Assembly: GCA_964358485.1 (NCBI GenBank)
Contig: CAYHPY010000001.1
Location: forward strand, 147,960 to 211,959
Reading direction: 5' to 3'
DNA: 64,000 nucleotides
From: CAYHPY01 sp964358485
GTDB lineage: Bacteria > Elusimicrobiota > Elusimicrobia > UBA1565 > UBA9628
In this document: positions 32,591-42,100 of the stretch, piece by piece
Numbering within the stretch: position 1 is the stretch's first letter
Layout of the letters: the number at the start of each line of letters is the position of its first letter
Notes under the pieces: model-generated
The model's input: only the letters and a program-made list of their open reading frames with translations
Told to the model about the DNA's origin: nothing
The model's database searches: none
Program-made: the position numbers and the translations under genes

Positions 32591-33602
32591 GACCCAATAC
32601 CGCATCTTCAACCGCCCCGAATCCTTCGCCGAGGGCTGGTACTGGGCCCTGCGCTCGGACGAGCTTCGCCGGGGCAAGACCGCCCGGATCAAACTTTTGG
32701 GCCGCGAACTGGCGCTCTATCGGGGGTTGGACGGGAAGGTCCGGGCCTTGGACGCCTATTGCCCGCACATGGGGGCGCACCTGGCGGAGGGCTGTGTCGA
32801 GGGCGCCAAGCTCCGGTGCCTTTTCCACAACTGGCGCTTTGACGGCAACGGCCGCTGCGACGAAGTTCCCGCCTTGGGCGGCGCGCCGAATTTTGACGCG
32901 CGGACCGCTTCTTGGCCCGTGGAGGAGAAGTACGGCCTGATCTGGGTCTGGACCGGCCCCGAGCCGCGCCATCCGGTTCCCTTCGTCCCGGAGCTGGGGA
33001 CGGGGGACTGCGCCTACGCCTTGGGAAACCGGTTCGTCAAGAACTGCCACCCCAGCGTGGTCATGATCAACGCCATCGACGCCCAGCATTTCAACTCCGT
33101 GCACGCTCTTCCGGTCCGGCTGGACATGGAGGCCGTCGCGGTCAACGAGAACTGCGTCACCTTCTCCAACACCACCCGCGTCCCGGAGACTTCCTGGTTC
33201 ACGCGCCTGATCAAACCCTTCTACAAAAACGCGCTGACCTACTCCATGTGCTATTGGTACGGGAGCACGGGGTCGGTGACCATCGGGCCGGACTTCCTTC
33301 ATTTCCATATTATTTTTGCCCTGAGATTGACCGAAGACGGTCAGACCGAAGGGAGAACGATTTTAGTTACAAAGCGGCGCGATGGTCTGTTTGGAAAATT
33401 GTTCAACTCCGTTCTTTTGTTCCTAACCAAAATCGTTGGCAACTTCTTCGCGAAGGGAGACACTCTCATCTTCCGCAGCATCAAGTTCGACCTCAAAACC
33501 CCCATCGCCGCCGACCGGGCCATCACGCGCTTTATCGCTCATTTGGAGGGGCAGAGGGCGGGGTGGCAAGAAGTCGCCCTGCGGCCCAAGGTGTCCGCGT
33601 GA
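32583..33602 (+). CDS. Rieske non-heme iron oxygenase (second, KshA-like)
   Basis: 339 residues. Rieske motif CPHMGAHL and CLFHNWRF; catalytic triad region NAIDAQHFNSVH (Asp, His, His). The pattern resembles the steroid 9-alpha-hydroxylase (KshA)/phthalate-type oxygenases, but it differs from the first Rieske protein in subfamily. It overlaps the methyltransferase by 8 bp. Two Rieske oxygenases in one operon imply two separate hydroxylations or demethylations. Confidence 0.9.
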   Translation: MPETQYRIFNRPESFAEGWYWALRSDELRRGKTARIKLLGRELALYRGLDGKVRALDAYCPHMGAHLAEGCVEGAKLRCLFHNWRFDGNGRCDEVPALGGAPNFDARTASWPVEEKYGLIWVWTGPEPRHPVPFVPELGTGDCAYALGNRFVKNCHPSVVMINAIDAQHFNSVHALPVRLDMEAVAVNENCVTFSNTTRVPETSWFTRLIKPFYKNALTYSMCYWYGSTGSVTIGPDFLHFHIIFALRLTEDGQTEGRTILVTKRRDGLFGKLFNSVLLFLTKIVGNFFAKGDTLIFRSIKFDLKTPIAADRAITRFIAHLEGQRAGWQEVALRPKVSA

Positions 33603-34441
33603 AGACGGCTTTGGTCACCGGTTGTTCCTCGGGATTCGGGAGGGCGATGGTCTCCCTTTTGCTCAAGGATGGGTGGCGGGTTTTGGCGGGGCTGAGAAAC
33701 ATAGAAAAACGGAGAACGGAGTTTGGGGACGAAATAACGGCTTTTGGGGAACGGCTGCGATTGATCGAGTTGGATGTCACGAATGAAAAACAACGAGAGA
33801 CTGCAATCCGGGCGGCCGGGGGCCGCCTGGAGTTGCTAGTCAACAACGCCGGCTACGGTCTCGTGGGTCCTTTCGAAGAAACCGACGAAGAAGAATTTCG
33901 GAAACAGATCGAAGTAAATTTTTTCGGCTCCGCCTTCCTGACCCGCTCGGCCCTTCCCGCCTTGCGCGTGGCGCGGGGAAAGGTCATCGCCGTTTCCTCG
34001 GTCCTGGGCTACTCCGGTTTTCCCCTGTCCTCGGCTTATTGCGCGAGCAAGTTCGCCCTGGAGGGGCTCTTTGAGTCGCTCTACCATGAGCTCCGGCCCC
34101 ACGGGGTTCAGGTGGCCTTGGTCGAGCCCGGGGGATTTCGCACCAAGATGGCCGACAACACGGCCTTCGGGGCGGGAACCTTCCGGGAGGGTTCGGCTTA
34201 CGCCCGCCAGGTCGGAAATCTCACCCGCCTGCGGGAGAAGATGCTGTCCAAGCCGGGGCGTCCGCCGGCGGCCGTCGCCGAGGCGGTCCTGAAGCTGGCC
34301 AAGGCCCGGACCATGCCCCTGCGCACGGTGGTCGGGCCGGACGCGCAGTTGGTGCGGGTCATGCAAAAGCTCATGCCCCGAAACGCGGCGGCCCGCCTGC
34401 AAGGGGCGGTGTTCGACAAGCTATTCCTTCAGGAAACATAG
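33599..34441 (+). CDS. short-chain dehydrogenase/reductase
   Basis: 280 residues from a GTG (GTGA overlap). Classical SDR: NAD(P)-binding TGCSSGFG, LVNNAGYG, and active site Ser (VSSVLG) with Tyr-x3-Lys in YCASK. Probably oxidises or reduces a hydroxyl/keto group made by an oxygenase of the cluster. The first 70 residues use slightly AT-richer codons than the rest. Confidence 0.92.
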   Translation: MKTALVTGCSSGFGRAMVSLLLKDGWRVLAGLRNIEKRRTEFGDEITAFGERLRLIELDVTNEKQRETAIRAAGGRLELLVNNAGYGLVGPFEETDEEEFRKQIEVNFFGSAFLTRSALPALRVARGKVIAVSSVLGYSGFPLSSAYCASKFALEGLFESLYHELRPHGVQVALVEPGGFRTKMADNTAFGAGTFREGSAYARQVGNLTRLREKMLSKPGRPPAAVAEAVLKLAKARTMPLRTVVGPDAQLVRVMQKLMPRNAAARLQGAVFDKLFLQET

Positions 34442-34442
34442 C

Positions 34443-35366
34443 TTGCGAATTTCTGCGGGGTTGGATCTTCCTCATTTGCCGGGCGGGCATCCCCTGCGCC
34501 CCATCCTGGGGGCGGCCCTGCGCCGCAAAGGGCTTTCGGGCGCGCGCGCTTCAGGCGCGGGCAAGGCTCATTGGGACGCGGCTCATTTCGGGCTGGATAA
34601 AACCCGCGCCTATCGGGAGCTGAGCGAGCGGGGCAGGCGCCAAGTTTTGGAGGCCTGCGGCCGGAGCCTTCTGGAGGAGGGGTATTTCATCGAGAAGCTG
34701 GGCTTGGCGTTTACGGCCAAGATGACGGCCCTCTCCCGCACGACCGAGGAGCGCCAGCTCTACTGCCTGTTCGCCGCCGACGAGGCCGCCCATCTGGCCG
34801 TGATCGGCTCCTTCCTGCCGGGCGTTCCCTCCCCGCAGGGCAACCCGTTTTTGCGCCTGATCGCCCGGGTCATCGAAGAGGGCGCCAAGCCGGGGCTGAC
34901 CTACCTGATCCAGGTGGTCCTGGAGGGCTGGGGGGTGAGCCATTACCGGGACCTGGCCGCGGGCTGCCGGGACCCGGAATTGGCCCGGGCGCTGGCCGGC
35001 ATCGTCCGGGACGAAGCCCTGCACCATGGCTCGGGGGCGGCCCTGCTGGAGGGCGCCCCGGTCCCGGAGTCCGAGCGCGCGTTCGTCACCGAGATCCTGG
35101 CCTCCCTGTTTTCCATGGTCCGGGCCGGGCCGCAGGAGGCCGCCGGACACCTGGAGCGCGCGGCGGGCGGTTTGACCTTGGCGGCGCGCGCGCGCGTCTT
35201 CTCGGAGCTCGACTGCCGGGGCCACTCGGCCCGGCGCATCAAGCGCCTGCAGACCTTGATGGCCGCCGCGGAATCGGGCCCGATCCTTGAAACCCTGCAA
35301 TCAAAAGGCGTCCTCACCCCGCTGGACGCCTCCGCGTGCGCCAAAATAAGGACGCCCCCAAGGTGA
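34443..35366 (+). CDS. ferritin-like di-iron protein
   Basis: 307 residues from a TTG, two bases after the previous stop (AGGA upstream). Helical. Candidate di-iron ligands: Glu in LLEEGYFIEKLG, Glu/His in AADEAAHL, Glu/His in VLEGWGVSHY and the RDEALHHGSG motif (E-x-x-H). This recalls the ferritin-like oxygenase/rubrerythrin superfamily and is distinct from the AurF homologue. It is the last gene of the cluster; substrate unknown. Confidence 0.72.
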   Translation: MRISAGLDLPHLPGGHPLRPILGAALRRKGLSGARASGAGKAHWDAAHFGLDKTRAYRELSERGRRQVLEACGRSLLEEGYFIEKLGLAFTAKMTALSRTTEERQLYCLFAADEAAHLAVIGSFLPGVPSPQGNPFLRLIARVIEEGAKPGLTYLIQVVLEGWGVSHYRDLAAGCRDPELARALAGIVRDEALHHGSGAALLEGAPVPESERAFVTEILASLFSMVRAGPQEAAGHLERAAGGLTLAARARVFSELDCRGHSARRIKRLQTLMAAAESGPILETLQSKGVLTPLDASACAKIRTPPR

Positions 35367-35410
35367 TTCCTTGAAGGCGTCTCTTAACGACGGTCCGGCG
35401 TGAGCGGTTT

Positions 35411-36004
35411 CTAGCGGCCGCCCTTCTTCTGCGCGGCGGGCTGCTTGCCGGCCGCCTGGGCCAGGCCGGAGATCTGCTTGATCTCGTCGGCGGTGAAGGT
35501 GTGGTTGTGCGGATCGACCACCATCCGGCCGCCGGCCAGCTTCCACTGAGCGCCTTCCTTGCGGGCGGTCACGATCCAGTAGGAGTGGTACTCGCGGGCC
35601 TGTCCGCCGGGGAGCTGGAGGCTCTCGGTGGTGGTCCCGAAGGAGACGGCCGAGCCGGCGCCGGTGAAGTCGGTGGCGAAGGGCTCGACTTTCACGGAGT
35701 AGGCGCCGCCGTTGCCGATCTTCATCAAGGTCTTCATCTTGGCGAAGTAGGCGCGGAATTCCGCCGGGGAGGCGACTTTCTCGCCGGTGGCCATGGTGGC
35801 CGAGAGGTCGGAGGCCAGGTACGGGGTCAGGGCCGCGAAGTTTCCGTTGTTGAGGGCGTCCTCATAAGCGGCTTTGATGGTCCGCAGGGCGTTGTGATCG
35901 TCCTGGCGGTCGGTCTGGGCGTAGATGTGGGCCCCGAGGCCGAGGGTCAAAACCCCGGCCGCGACGAGAGCGAAACGCTTGAAGCTCAGAGGCGTCTGGA
36001 ACAT
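35411..36004 (-). CDS. exported SnoaL/NTF2-like protein (paralogue of 19030)
   Basis: 197 residues; signal peptide about 1-30 (ending HIYAQ). NTF2-like fold: AAYEDALNNGNFAAL, TGEKVASPAEFRAYFAK and a C-terminal QWKLAGGRMVVDP strand. Low-complexity basic tail. It matches the 19030 product in several blocks. Its promoter (36044-36072) and Shine-Dalgarno GGAGGA are clear. Convergent with the biosynthetic cluster. Confidence 0.75.
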   Translation of the reverse strand: MFQTPLSFKRFALVAAGVLTLGLGAHIYAQTDRQDDHNALRTIKAAYEDALNNGNFAALTPYLASDLSATMATGEKVASPAEFRAYFAKMKTLMKIGNGGAYSVKVEPFATDFTGAGSAVSFGTTTESLQLPGGQAREYHSYWIVTARKEGAQWKLAGGRMVVDPHNHTFTADEIKQISGLAQAAGKQPAAQKKGGR

Positions 36005-36043
36005 GGAAAATCCTCCACCCGAAGGGATATCAACGACGGGAGG

Positions 36044-36072
36044 ACTATACTAATCGAGGCGGAAGGCGTCAA
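36044..36072 (-). promoter_or_regulatory. sigma-70 promoter TTGACG-17-TATAGT
   Basis: Minus strand: TTGACG (36072-36067), 17-bp spacer, TATAGT (36049-36044). The leader of about 33 nt contains GGAGGA at 36016-36011. A canonical, leadered promoter for the SnoaL-like gene, useful as contrast to the leaderless ones. Confidence 0.75.
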
Positions 36073-36104
36073 GGAAAAAAGGAAGAAGCGTTGCGTTTGG
36101 CCGC

Positions 36105-36126
36105 CGACTGTGTTCAAACACAGTCG
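36105..36126. repeat. perfect hairpin CGACTGTGTT-CA-AACACAGTCG downstream of creD
   Basis: A 10-bp perfect stem with 2-nt loop. The core ACTGTGTTCAAACACAGTCG recurs at 37583-37602, on the other side of creD. No T-run follows, so it is a weak terminator candidate; an operator or REP-like unit is possible. Confidence 0.7.
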
Positions 36127-36139
36127 ACGCGGGGAGGCG

Positions 36140-37525
36140 CTATTTCGCGCTCCGGCCGTCCAGGGCGTACCAGTCGACGTCGCGCGTGAGATACATGAGA
36201 GCCGCCAGGGTCCCGGCCAGGAGGGCGCTGCCCATGAGCAGGGAGAAATCCTGGAGTTGAAGCACGATGTAGAGATAGGCATAGACGGCGGTCAACTCCG
36301 CGGCGAGAATGGCGGTTCGCCGCCCGCTGCCCAAAAATTTGGCGCCGTAAAGGACGATCATCGCGACCGCGGCCAAGGCGGCCAGGAGATACGAGGCCCA
36401 GAAGGGAAGGAATTCCGAAAACGAGAGAAGCAATAAGAAGAACAAAGAGAGGGCCAGGCCGACCAGGACGTATTGGACGGGATGGATTTGGAGCGAGGCC
36501 AGCACTTCGAAGAGGAAAAACGCGATAAAGACCATCGCGATGAAAAGGATGCCGTACTTCGTCGAGCGTTCGACGTTGCGGTACGAGTCGATGGAGGGAA
36601 GAAATTCCACTCCGAAAATGGAGGGATTGACCGTGCCGGCCTCGGGCTTCCCTCCGCCCCGCTCGGTCGCCAGTTGGGGATAGTTCCTTCCATAATAGGA
36701 CACGTCCCACTTGGCGCTAAAGCCGTCCCGGGACAGGTTCCGTTCCGAGGGCAGGAAGGACCCTTGGAACTTCGGATCGGCCCAGGCGGATTGAAGCGAG
36801 ACGATGTTCCGGATTCCCAGCGGGGCGAACTGGATGTTGCGGCTTCCGTTCAAGTCCAGGGCCAGCGAAAAATCCATTTTTTTGCCGCCCGCCGCCGCGT
36901 TGGCGATGGGCGCGTGCGCCCCGGAGGAATAGCCCGGGATCTTCGATCCGGGAAGCATTGCATACGGCCGTCCGCCGAACTCGATGGAAAGGGCGCCCTT
37001 GGCGCCGCGCAGGTCGGGAACGGCCATGCTCACCACGGCGTCGTTCCACAAGACGTTTTTGTCCTCGATCTTCAGGGTTTTCCAATCCGGGGCCGGAAAG
37101 GTTCCCTTGACCGCCAATTTCCCGGAGTACACCACCGCCTCGTAAATCCCGCGATGGAGCCGTTTCGGGGAAATGACGGCCGAGGTCTCCAGTTCGGCGG
37201 GCAGGAAATAAGCGTTTTCGACCGCGGATTGAATCACCTCGCGCCGAACGACCTTCCCGTTGATGAGTTCTTCTTTTTCTTCCTTAAAGTAATACCGGTA
37301 AGGAATGATGAGGACCGGGCCCACGATCGTTTGCGGGCTTCCCCAGGTCGAGGTGATTTCGGCCACGGCCTCGTCCCGGCGGTGTTTTCTTTCGTCGATG
37401 ACCGAATCAACCAAGGCGAGGGGGACCAAAAGCGCCAGGGACAATACCCCGATGATCGCGAGTTTCGTGGTTTGCGAGCGGCCTCCGGCGGATTTTCCGG
37501 CGCCGGGCTCATTAGGGGTGGTCAT
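36140..37525 (-). CDS. creD: CreD-family inner membrane protein
   Basis: 461 residues. N-terminal helix (about 22-42), a large periplasmic region (about 43-330) and six C-terminal helices. Family features: the DERKHRRDEAVAEITSTWG stretch after helix 1, then TIVGPVLIIPY, and the GxEFLPSIDSYRNVERSTKYGILF entry to the helical block. CreD is linked to envelope stress and, in enterobacteria, to CreBC; no creBC genes are near. TATACT lies 7 nt before the ATG. Confidence 0.9.
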   Translation of the reverse strand: MTTPNEPGAGKSAGGRSQTTKLAIIGVLSLALLVPLALVDSVIDERKHRRDEAVAEITSTWGSPQTIVGPVLIIPYRYYFKEEKEELINGKVVRREVIQSAVENAYFLPAELETSAVISPKRLHRGIYEAVVYSGKLAVKGTFPAPDWKTLKIEDKNVLWNDAVVSMAVPDLRGAKGALSIEFGGRPYAMLPGSKIPGYSSGAHAPIANAAAGGKKMDFSLALDLNGSRNIQFAPLGIRNIVSLQSAWADPKFQGSFLPSERNLSRDGFSAKWDVSYYGRNYPQLATERGGGKPEAGTVNPSIFGVEFLPSIDSYRNVERSTKYGILFIAMVFIAFFLFEVLASLQIHPVQYVLVGLALSLFFLLLLSFSEFLPFWASYLLAALAAVAMIVLYGAKFLGSGRRTAILAAELTAVYAYLYIVLQLQDFSLLMGSALLAGTLAALMYLTRDVDWYALDGRSAK

Positions 37526-37532
37526 GACGGCT

Positions 37533-37538
37533 AGTATA
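37533..37538 (-). promoter_or_regulatory. -10 box TATACT close to start codon of creD
   Basis: TATACT on the minus strand, 7 nt before the ATG at 37525; no -35 or Shine-Dalgarno. Leaderless type. Confidence 0.5.
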
Positions 37539-37582
37539 GCAGACCTTTCAGGAAAGCGGCCGCAGAGGGACCCGCGGCATCA

Positions 37583-37600
37583 ACTGTGTTCAAACACAGT
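37583..37600. repeat. second copy of the ACTGTGTT-CA-AACACAGT hairpin
   Basis: 8-bp perfect stem, same loop as at 36105-36126; 20 identical bases shared. It lies between the sigma factor stop and creD. Confidence 0.7.
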
Positions 37601-37614
37601 CGCCCGGACCGGCC

Positions 37615-38979
37615 TCACGCCAGGTAATCCCGCATCATTCTTGACCGCGGGGATTCCTTCAGCTTTTTTAAGGCCTCCAACTGAATCTGGCGGGCGCGTT
37701 CCCGCGTGACGTGGAAGATCCGCCCCACCTGGTCCAAGGTGGCCGGGGTCTCGGCGTCAAAACCGAAGCGCATGCGCAGGATGCCCGCCTCGCGGGGGCT
37801 CAAAGTGTCCAGCCAGCGGTCCAATTCGGCGCGCATGGACTCCTTGTCGGCCCGGGCGTCGGGGGCGGGGCTGTGGGTGTCCTCCAGGACGTCCTCCAGG
37901 CTGCCCTCCAGGTCCTCGCCGGCGGGCGTGGCCAGGGAGATGGTCTCCTGGGAGGCGCCCAGAAGCTCCCGGACTCCCCGTTGGGACATGCGCAGGCGGC
38001 GGGCGAACTCCGTGATGTCGGGGGCGCGGCCTTCCTCCTGGAGCATTTCCCGGCCGGCCTTGCGCAGGCGGGCCAGGCGCTCCTGGATGTGGACGGGGAT
38101 GCGGACCGTGCGCTCCTGGTCGCCGATGGCGCGCACGACCGACTGGCGGATCCACCAAGTGGCGTAGGTGGAGAATTTGAAGCCTTTGGCGCTCTTGAAC
38201 TTTTCCACCGCGCGCATGAGCCCGAGCCCCCCTTCCTGGATGAGATCCGCCAGTTCCAGGTTGGTGGTGGAGTAATGCCGGGCGATGGAGACCACCAAGC
38301 GCATGTTCGCGCTAAGCAGAGCCAGCTTTTTATCCTCAAGGCGGCGTTCGGTCTCCCCCAGGCAATCGTCGAGCTCCAGAAGATCCGCCTTGGGCATGGG
38401 CAAGGGATCGGTCTTAAGCCCCTCCCTCAGGCGGCGGGCCTGGTCCCGGACCCGGTTGCCCAGGCGCCGGACCCGCTCGGGGTTGAGCCCCAGGGCCACG
38501 ATCCGGGAGGTGAGCCGCGCCTCGAGCCGGGCCAGCTTGGCCCGCTGTTTCTTGCGCTGGGGAGAGTCTTCCTTCAATCCGGCGATTTTGACGCGAAGGC
38601 GGGCCAAGCCGGGCTCCAGGCGGCGGATGGTCCGGGCCAGGGTGGTCAAGCGCCGGCGCATTCGGGCGATCTTCGGGGGGGCATGTCGGCCGCGGGGAAG
38701 GAGTTCCTTGGCGTCCATGATCCCGGCGTCCAAGAGTTCCTCCCAGTTCACGATCTGCCGCCGCGCGTATGGGGAGGAGAGGATGAAAATTTTGTGCTGG
38801 GAGGCCAGCCCCTCGATGTCTTGGGCCAGGGACAGCTCGTCCTTCCCCGAAAGGAGGGGGACCTTGGCCAACTCGGCCAGATAGTTTTGGTGCGATTCCA
38901 AGGACGGAGGGTGGCCGTAGCCGATGCGGACATGGGCGGAAGAAGGAAGTCTCATGGCTGTTGTGACACCGTTTCCCAT
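37615..38979 (-). CDS. RNA polymerase sigma-70 family factor
   Basis: 454 residues from the ATG at 38979, which has GGGAAC at good spacing (another ATG at 38955 lacks one). Contains region 1.2-like SYLAELAKVPLLSGKDE-type sequence, a charged insert of about 110 residues, region 2 (LVVSIARHYS, LADLIQEGGLGLMRAVEKF, FSTYATWWIRQSVVRAI), region 3 and region 4 helix-turn-helix (LDQVGRIFHVTRERARQIQ). This is a group 1/2 sigma factor; whether it is the primary one cannot be decided. A large hairpin sits just upstream. Confidence 0.9.
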   Translation of the reverse strand: MGNGVTTAMRLPSSAHVRIGYGHPPSLESHQNYLAELAKVPLLSGKDELSLAQDIEGLASQHKIFILSSPYARRQIVNWEELLDAGIMDAKELLPRGRHAPPKIARMRRRLTTLARTIRRLEPGLARLRVKIAGLKEDSPQRKKQRAKLARLEARLTSRIVALGLNPERVRRLGNRVRDQARRLREGLKTDPLPMPKADLLELDDCLGETERRLEDKKLALLSANMRLVVSIARHYSTTNLELADLIQEGGLGLMRAVEKFKSAKGFKFSTYATWWIRQSVVRAIGDQERTVRIPVHIQERLARLRKAGREMLQEEGRAPDITEFARRLRMSQRGVRELLGASQETISLATPAGEDLEGSLEDVLEDTHSPAPDARADKESMRAELDRWLDTLSPREAGILRMRFGFDAETPATLDQVGRIFHVTRERARQIQLEALKKLKESPRSRMMRDYLA

Positions 38980-38994
38980 AAAAAGTTCCCATCT

Positions 38995-39056
38995 GTAATT
39001 GGGGACACCCCCCATTTTTACCGAAAAAGGTAAAAATGGGGGGTGTCCCTAATTAC
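38995..39056. repeat. REP-like palindrome, 28-bp arms
   Basis: Arms 38995-39022 and 39029-39056 with one mismatch and a GAAAAA loop. Contains GGGGACACCCCCCATTTTTA. It lies 16 nt upstream of the sigma factor start codon, so it would fold in that leader. Related copies at 39072, 56312 and 57349. Confidence 0.85.
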
Positions 39057-39071
39057 CTATTCGGTCAACTT

Positions 39072-39121
39072 GGGGAGACGCACCGTTTATACCGAAAAGG
39101 GTAAAAATGGTGCCTGTCCCC
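39072..39121. repeat. degenerate REP-like palindrome
   Basis: Arms 39072-39093 and 39100-39121 with several mismatches; the right arm ends in GGTGCCTGTCCCC, a form typical of REP elements associated with IS200-like (RAYT) transposases in many genomes. No such transposase is in the window. Confidence 0.7.
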
Positions 39122-39128
39122 AATTACC

Positions 39129-39134
39129 TATAAT
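39129..39134 (+). promoter_or_regulatory. -10 box TATAAT close to start codon of addB
   Basis: Perfect TATAAT, 6 nt (GGAAGG) before the ATG at 39141. Directly abuts the REP-like element. Confidence 0.55.
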
Positions 39135-39140
39135 GGAAGG

Positions 39141-42100
39141 ATGTTGAAGGTGGCCTGCGGCCCGTTTTCCCGTCTGGAGGAGGCTCTGGCCGCCCGGATC
39201 GGGGAGCACCCCCCGGGGACCTGCCTGGCGGTGGTGACGCCCTCCCGGAAGCTCGCCGACCGGTTGGAACGGATGCTCTGCCTGGAGCGCGGCCGGGCCC
39301 TGCTCAATGTCCGGTTTCACACCTTCTACAGCCTGGCCCTGGAGGTCATTGAGGCCGCCGGGCCGCTTGCGGGGGCGATGGTGTCCGACGGCCTGTTTCA
39401 CGACAAGCTCATCGACGCGCTTTTGCCCAAACGCTCCAGCCGGGGGCTGTCCGGGGCGTACCGGGCCACTGTCCGGGATTTGGTGGACGCCGGGGTGGAG
39501 CCGGGGTCTTTCCGGGAGAATTTTCCCGACCTGATCAAGGAGGGGCCGGACCAGGCGCGCCTGGAACGGTTGTTCTCCATCCAGGAGAAATATCTGGGGG
39601 CCGTGGAGCGGGCGGGAGTGCTGTCGTCGCCCGCCCTGGCCCGGCTGGCGACCGCCGCGGTGCAGGAGAACCGGGCCGCCTGTCTGGGGCGCTTTGAAGA
39701 GCTCTATTATTACGGCTTCTACGATTTGACCGGAACCCAGGCCGATTTCTTTTCCGCGGTGGCGGAAGCCTTCCCGGTGCGCGCCTTCGTGCCTTACCGC
39801 GCGGGCCATCCGGCTTTCGTCTTCGCCAAGCGCCTCTACGACTTGCGTCTGCACCAGGCGGGAGCCGAACCCGAGCACCTACCCCCCGTGCCGGGTCCGG
39901 CCGAGCGGTTGTTTTGCCCGGGGAAAACCGCCTCCGGGGAGGGCCCCAAGGTGGAGGTCCTGAGCGTTTCCGGCGGGCGGGACGAGGTGTGGGCGGCGGC
40001 CAAGGGGATTCTGGCCTTGGCCCGCCGCCCCGTCGATCCGGTTCCATTTCGGGACATCGGCATCGTCGCCCGGACCTTGGAGCCGTTTCGGACCGCCTTG
40101 GCCGAAGTGCTCGCCGAAAACGCCATCCCCTATTCGATGGAAACCGCGGGCCCCCTGCTCCGTCATCCCGCGGCCAAGCTGGCGCTCAACCTTCTGACCT
40201 TGCGGGCGCGGGAGTTCCCCGCGCGGGGCGTGCTCGGGATCATCGAATCCCCGTATTTCAGGATCGAGCGCTTTCGCGGCCGCTCCTCGGGGCAGGAACT
40301 GGCGGCCAACTGGCGGCGCTTGGCCGCGAGGCTCGGCGTGCATTCGGGCTGGCTTCAGTGGTCGGGCAAGCTCGCCCCCTGGCTGGAGCGGGACCTTGAG
40401 CTTTATCCCCGGGCCGTGGAGGAGGGGGCCGTGGGCCGGGTCGTCGCCAAGGAGGACGCCGCCGAGCTTTGGCGCTTGCTGGAGGGCTGGCGAACCGCCT
40501 TGGGAGAGGGTTCGTCCTGGACCTCCTGGGAAGACGCGGCGGCGCGGGCCAAGAGCTTGCTGGAAGATAATTTTTCCGTTCCCAAGGATGATCCCGGCCA
40601 TCCGGCCTGGGACGCGGTTTTGGAGGCGGTGGAGTCCCTGAAGACTTTCCGCCTGTTGGGAACCGAGGCCTCCTGGGAGGAGTTTTTGGAGACCTTCGAG
40701 GAGAAGCTCCGCCGGGCCGTCTTGTCCGGTCCGCCCCTCAACGGCGGCGTCCGTGTGCTGGATGCGATGGACGCCCGGGGCGAATCTTTCCGGCATCTAT
40801 TCCTGATCGGTTTGGAGGAAGGCCTGTTTCCCCGCCAGGTCCGCGAGGACCCCCTCTTGAGCGACCCTCTTCGACGGGCCCTCCAGGACCCGGCCGGCTA
40901 CTGGATTCGCCCCAAACTGGACGGTTACGAGGAAGAACGGCTGTTGTTCTGCCTGCTCGTCGGCTCGGCCTCCGAGGGGCTCACCTGCGTCCATTCCCGT
41001 TCCAACGAGGAGGGCCGCCCCCGCGTTCCCTCTCTCTATCTCCGGGAGCTGTGCCGCGCGGCCGGGATCGATTTCCAGGCTTCGATCCGGAGCGTTCCCC
41101 GCCAGCCCCTGGCCAAGCTTCGGGCGGAGGCCCCCGAGAACCTTTCTCCAAAGGAAATTTCGCTCTTGATGTTCCGCGGCGGGGAGGATCCCGGGGCCTA
41201 TCTGGCCGCTCTTGGGAGGGAGGCCGAACCCGCGCGGGGCTGCCTGGACCGCCTTTGCGACCTCAACGGCCGGGGGGAGGCCGGGCCGCTGGACGGGCTG
41301 GTGGGCCGGCCCTCGGAGTATTTAGCGAGGATGAAAATCCGAGGGCTATCCCCCACGGCGGTGGATACCTACGCCCGCTGTCCCTTCCGGTTTTTCGCCG
41401 GCCGCCTGCTCAACCTGGAGCAGGCCGACGAGCCCACCGAGAGGGGCGAGCTTTCCCCGTGGGTTCGGGGACAGCTTTATCACGGCGTTCTTCAGCGGTT
41501 TCACGAGGAATTGCGCCGGACCCGTTATTGGGAGCGTCCGGACCCTAAAGACGCCTGGCGCGCGGCGCTCACCGGCGCCGAGGACGAGATTTTTTCCGAG
41601 CGGGCGGGGCGGGCGTTGGGCCTCTATCCGGTCCTTTGGGAGTCGGCCCGGCGCAAGATGAGCCGGCATCTGGAGCGCTTCGCCGCCTGGGACGTCCGGG
41701 AGGTCCGCGAAAGCGGGCTGATTCCCTTTCTGCTGGAATCCGAGCTCTCGGCCGAGGCCGCGGGGGTTTCCCTGCGCGGCCGGCCGGACCGGGTGGACCT
41801 CGGGCGCGAGGGCGAACTGCGCGTCATCGACTACAAATCAACTTGGCCGCGCTCCGGCCCCGCCCTGCTCAAAAAAGTCCTCGAGATGAAGGCCCACCAA
41901 CCTCCTCTTTATCTGGAGTTGGCCGGGCGCTTGCCCGGGGTGGAGTCTCCGCGCGCGTTGGGGGCTTTTTTTTACATCCTGGAAGGAGAGGGAAAGGCGG
42001 CGGTCCAGTCCTTCACGGCCGCGGAGTGGAGCCGGGTGCGGGAGACTTATCTCGACCGCCTCGGGGAACTGGTTCGCCAGATCGAGGCGGGGCGGTTTTT

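Noticed and set aside
22441..35366. Catabolic steroid or aromatic degradation operon
   Set aside because: A KshA-like Rieske protein and an SDR are present, but there are no ring-cleavage dioxygenases, thiolases, CoA ligases of the usual type or transporters; GH3, PAP2 and hexapeptide proteins point to biosynthesis.
38995..39121. CRISPR-like repeats before addB
   Set aside because: The units are palindromes with no regular spacers and no cas genes nearby; REP-like elements fit better.
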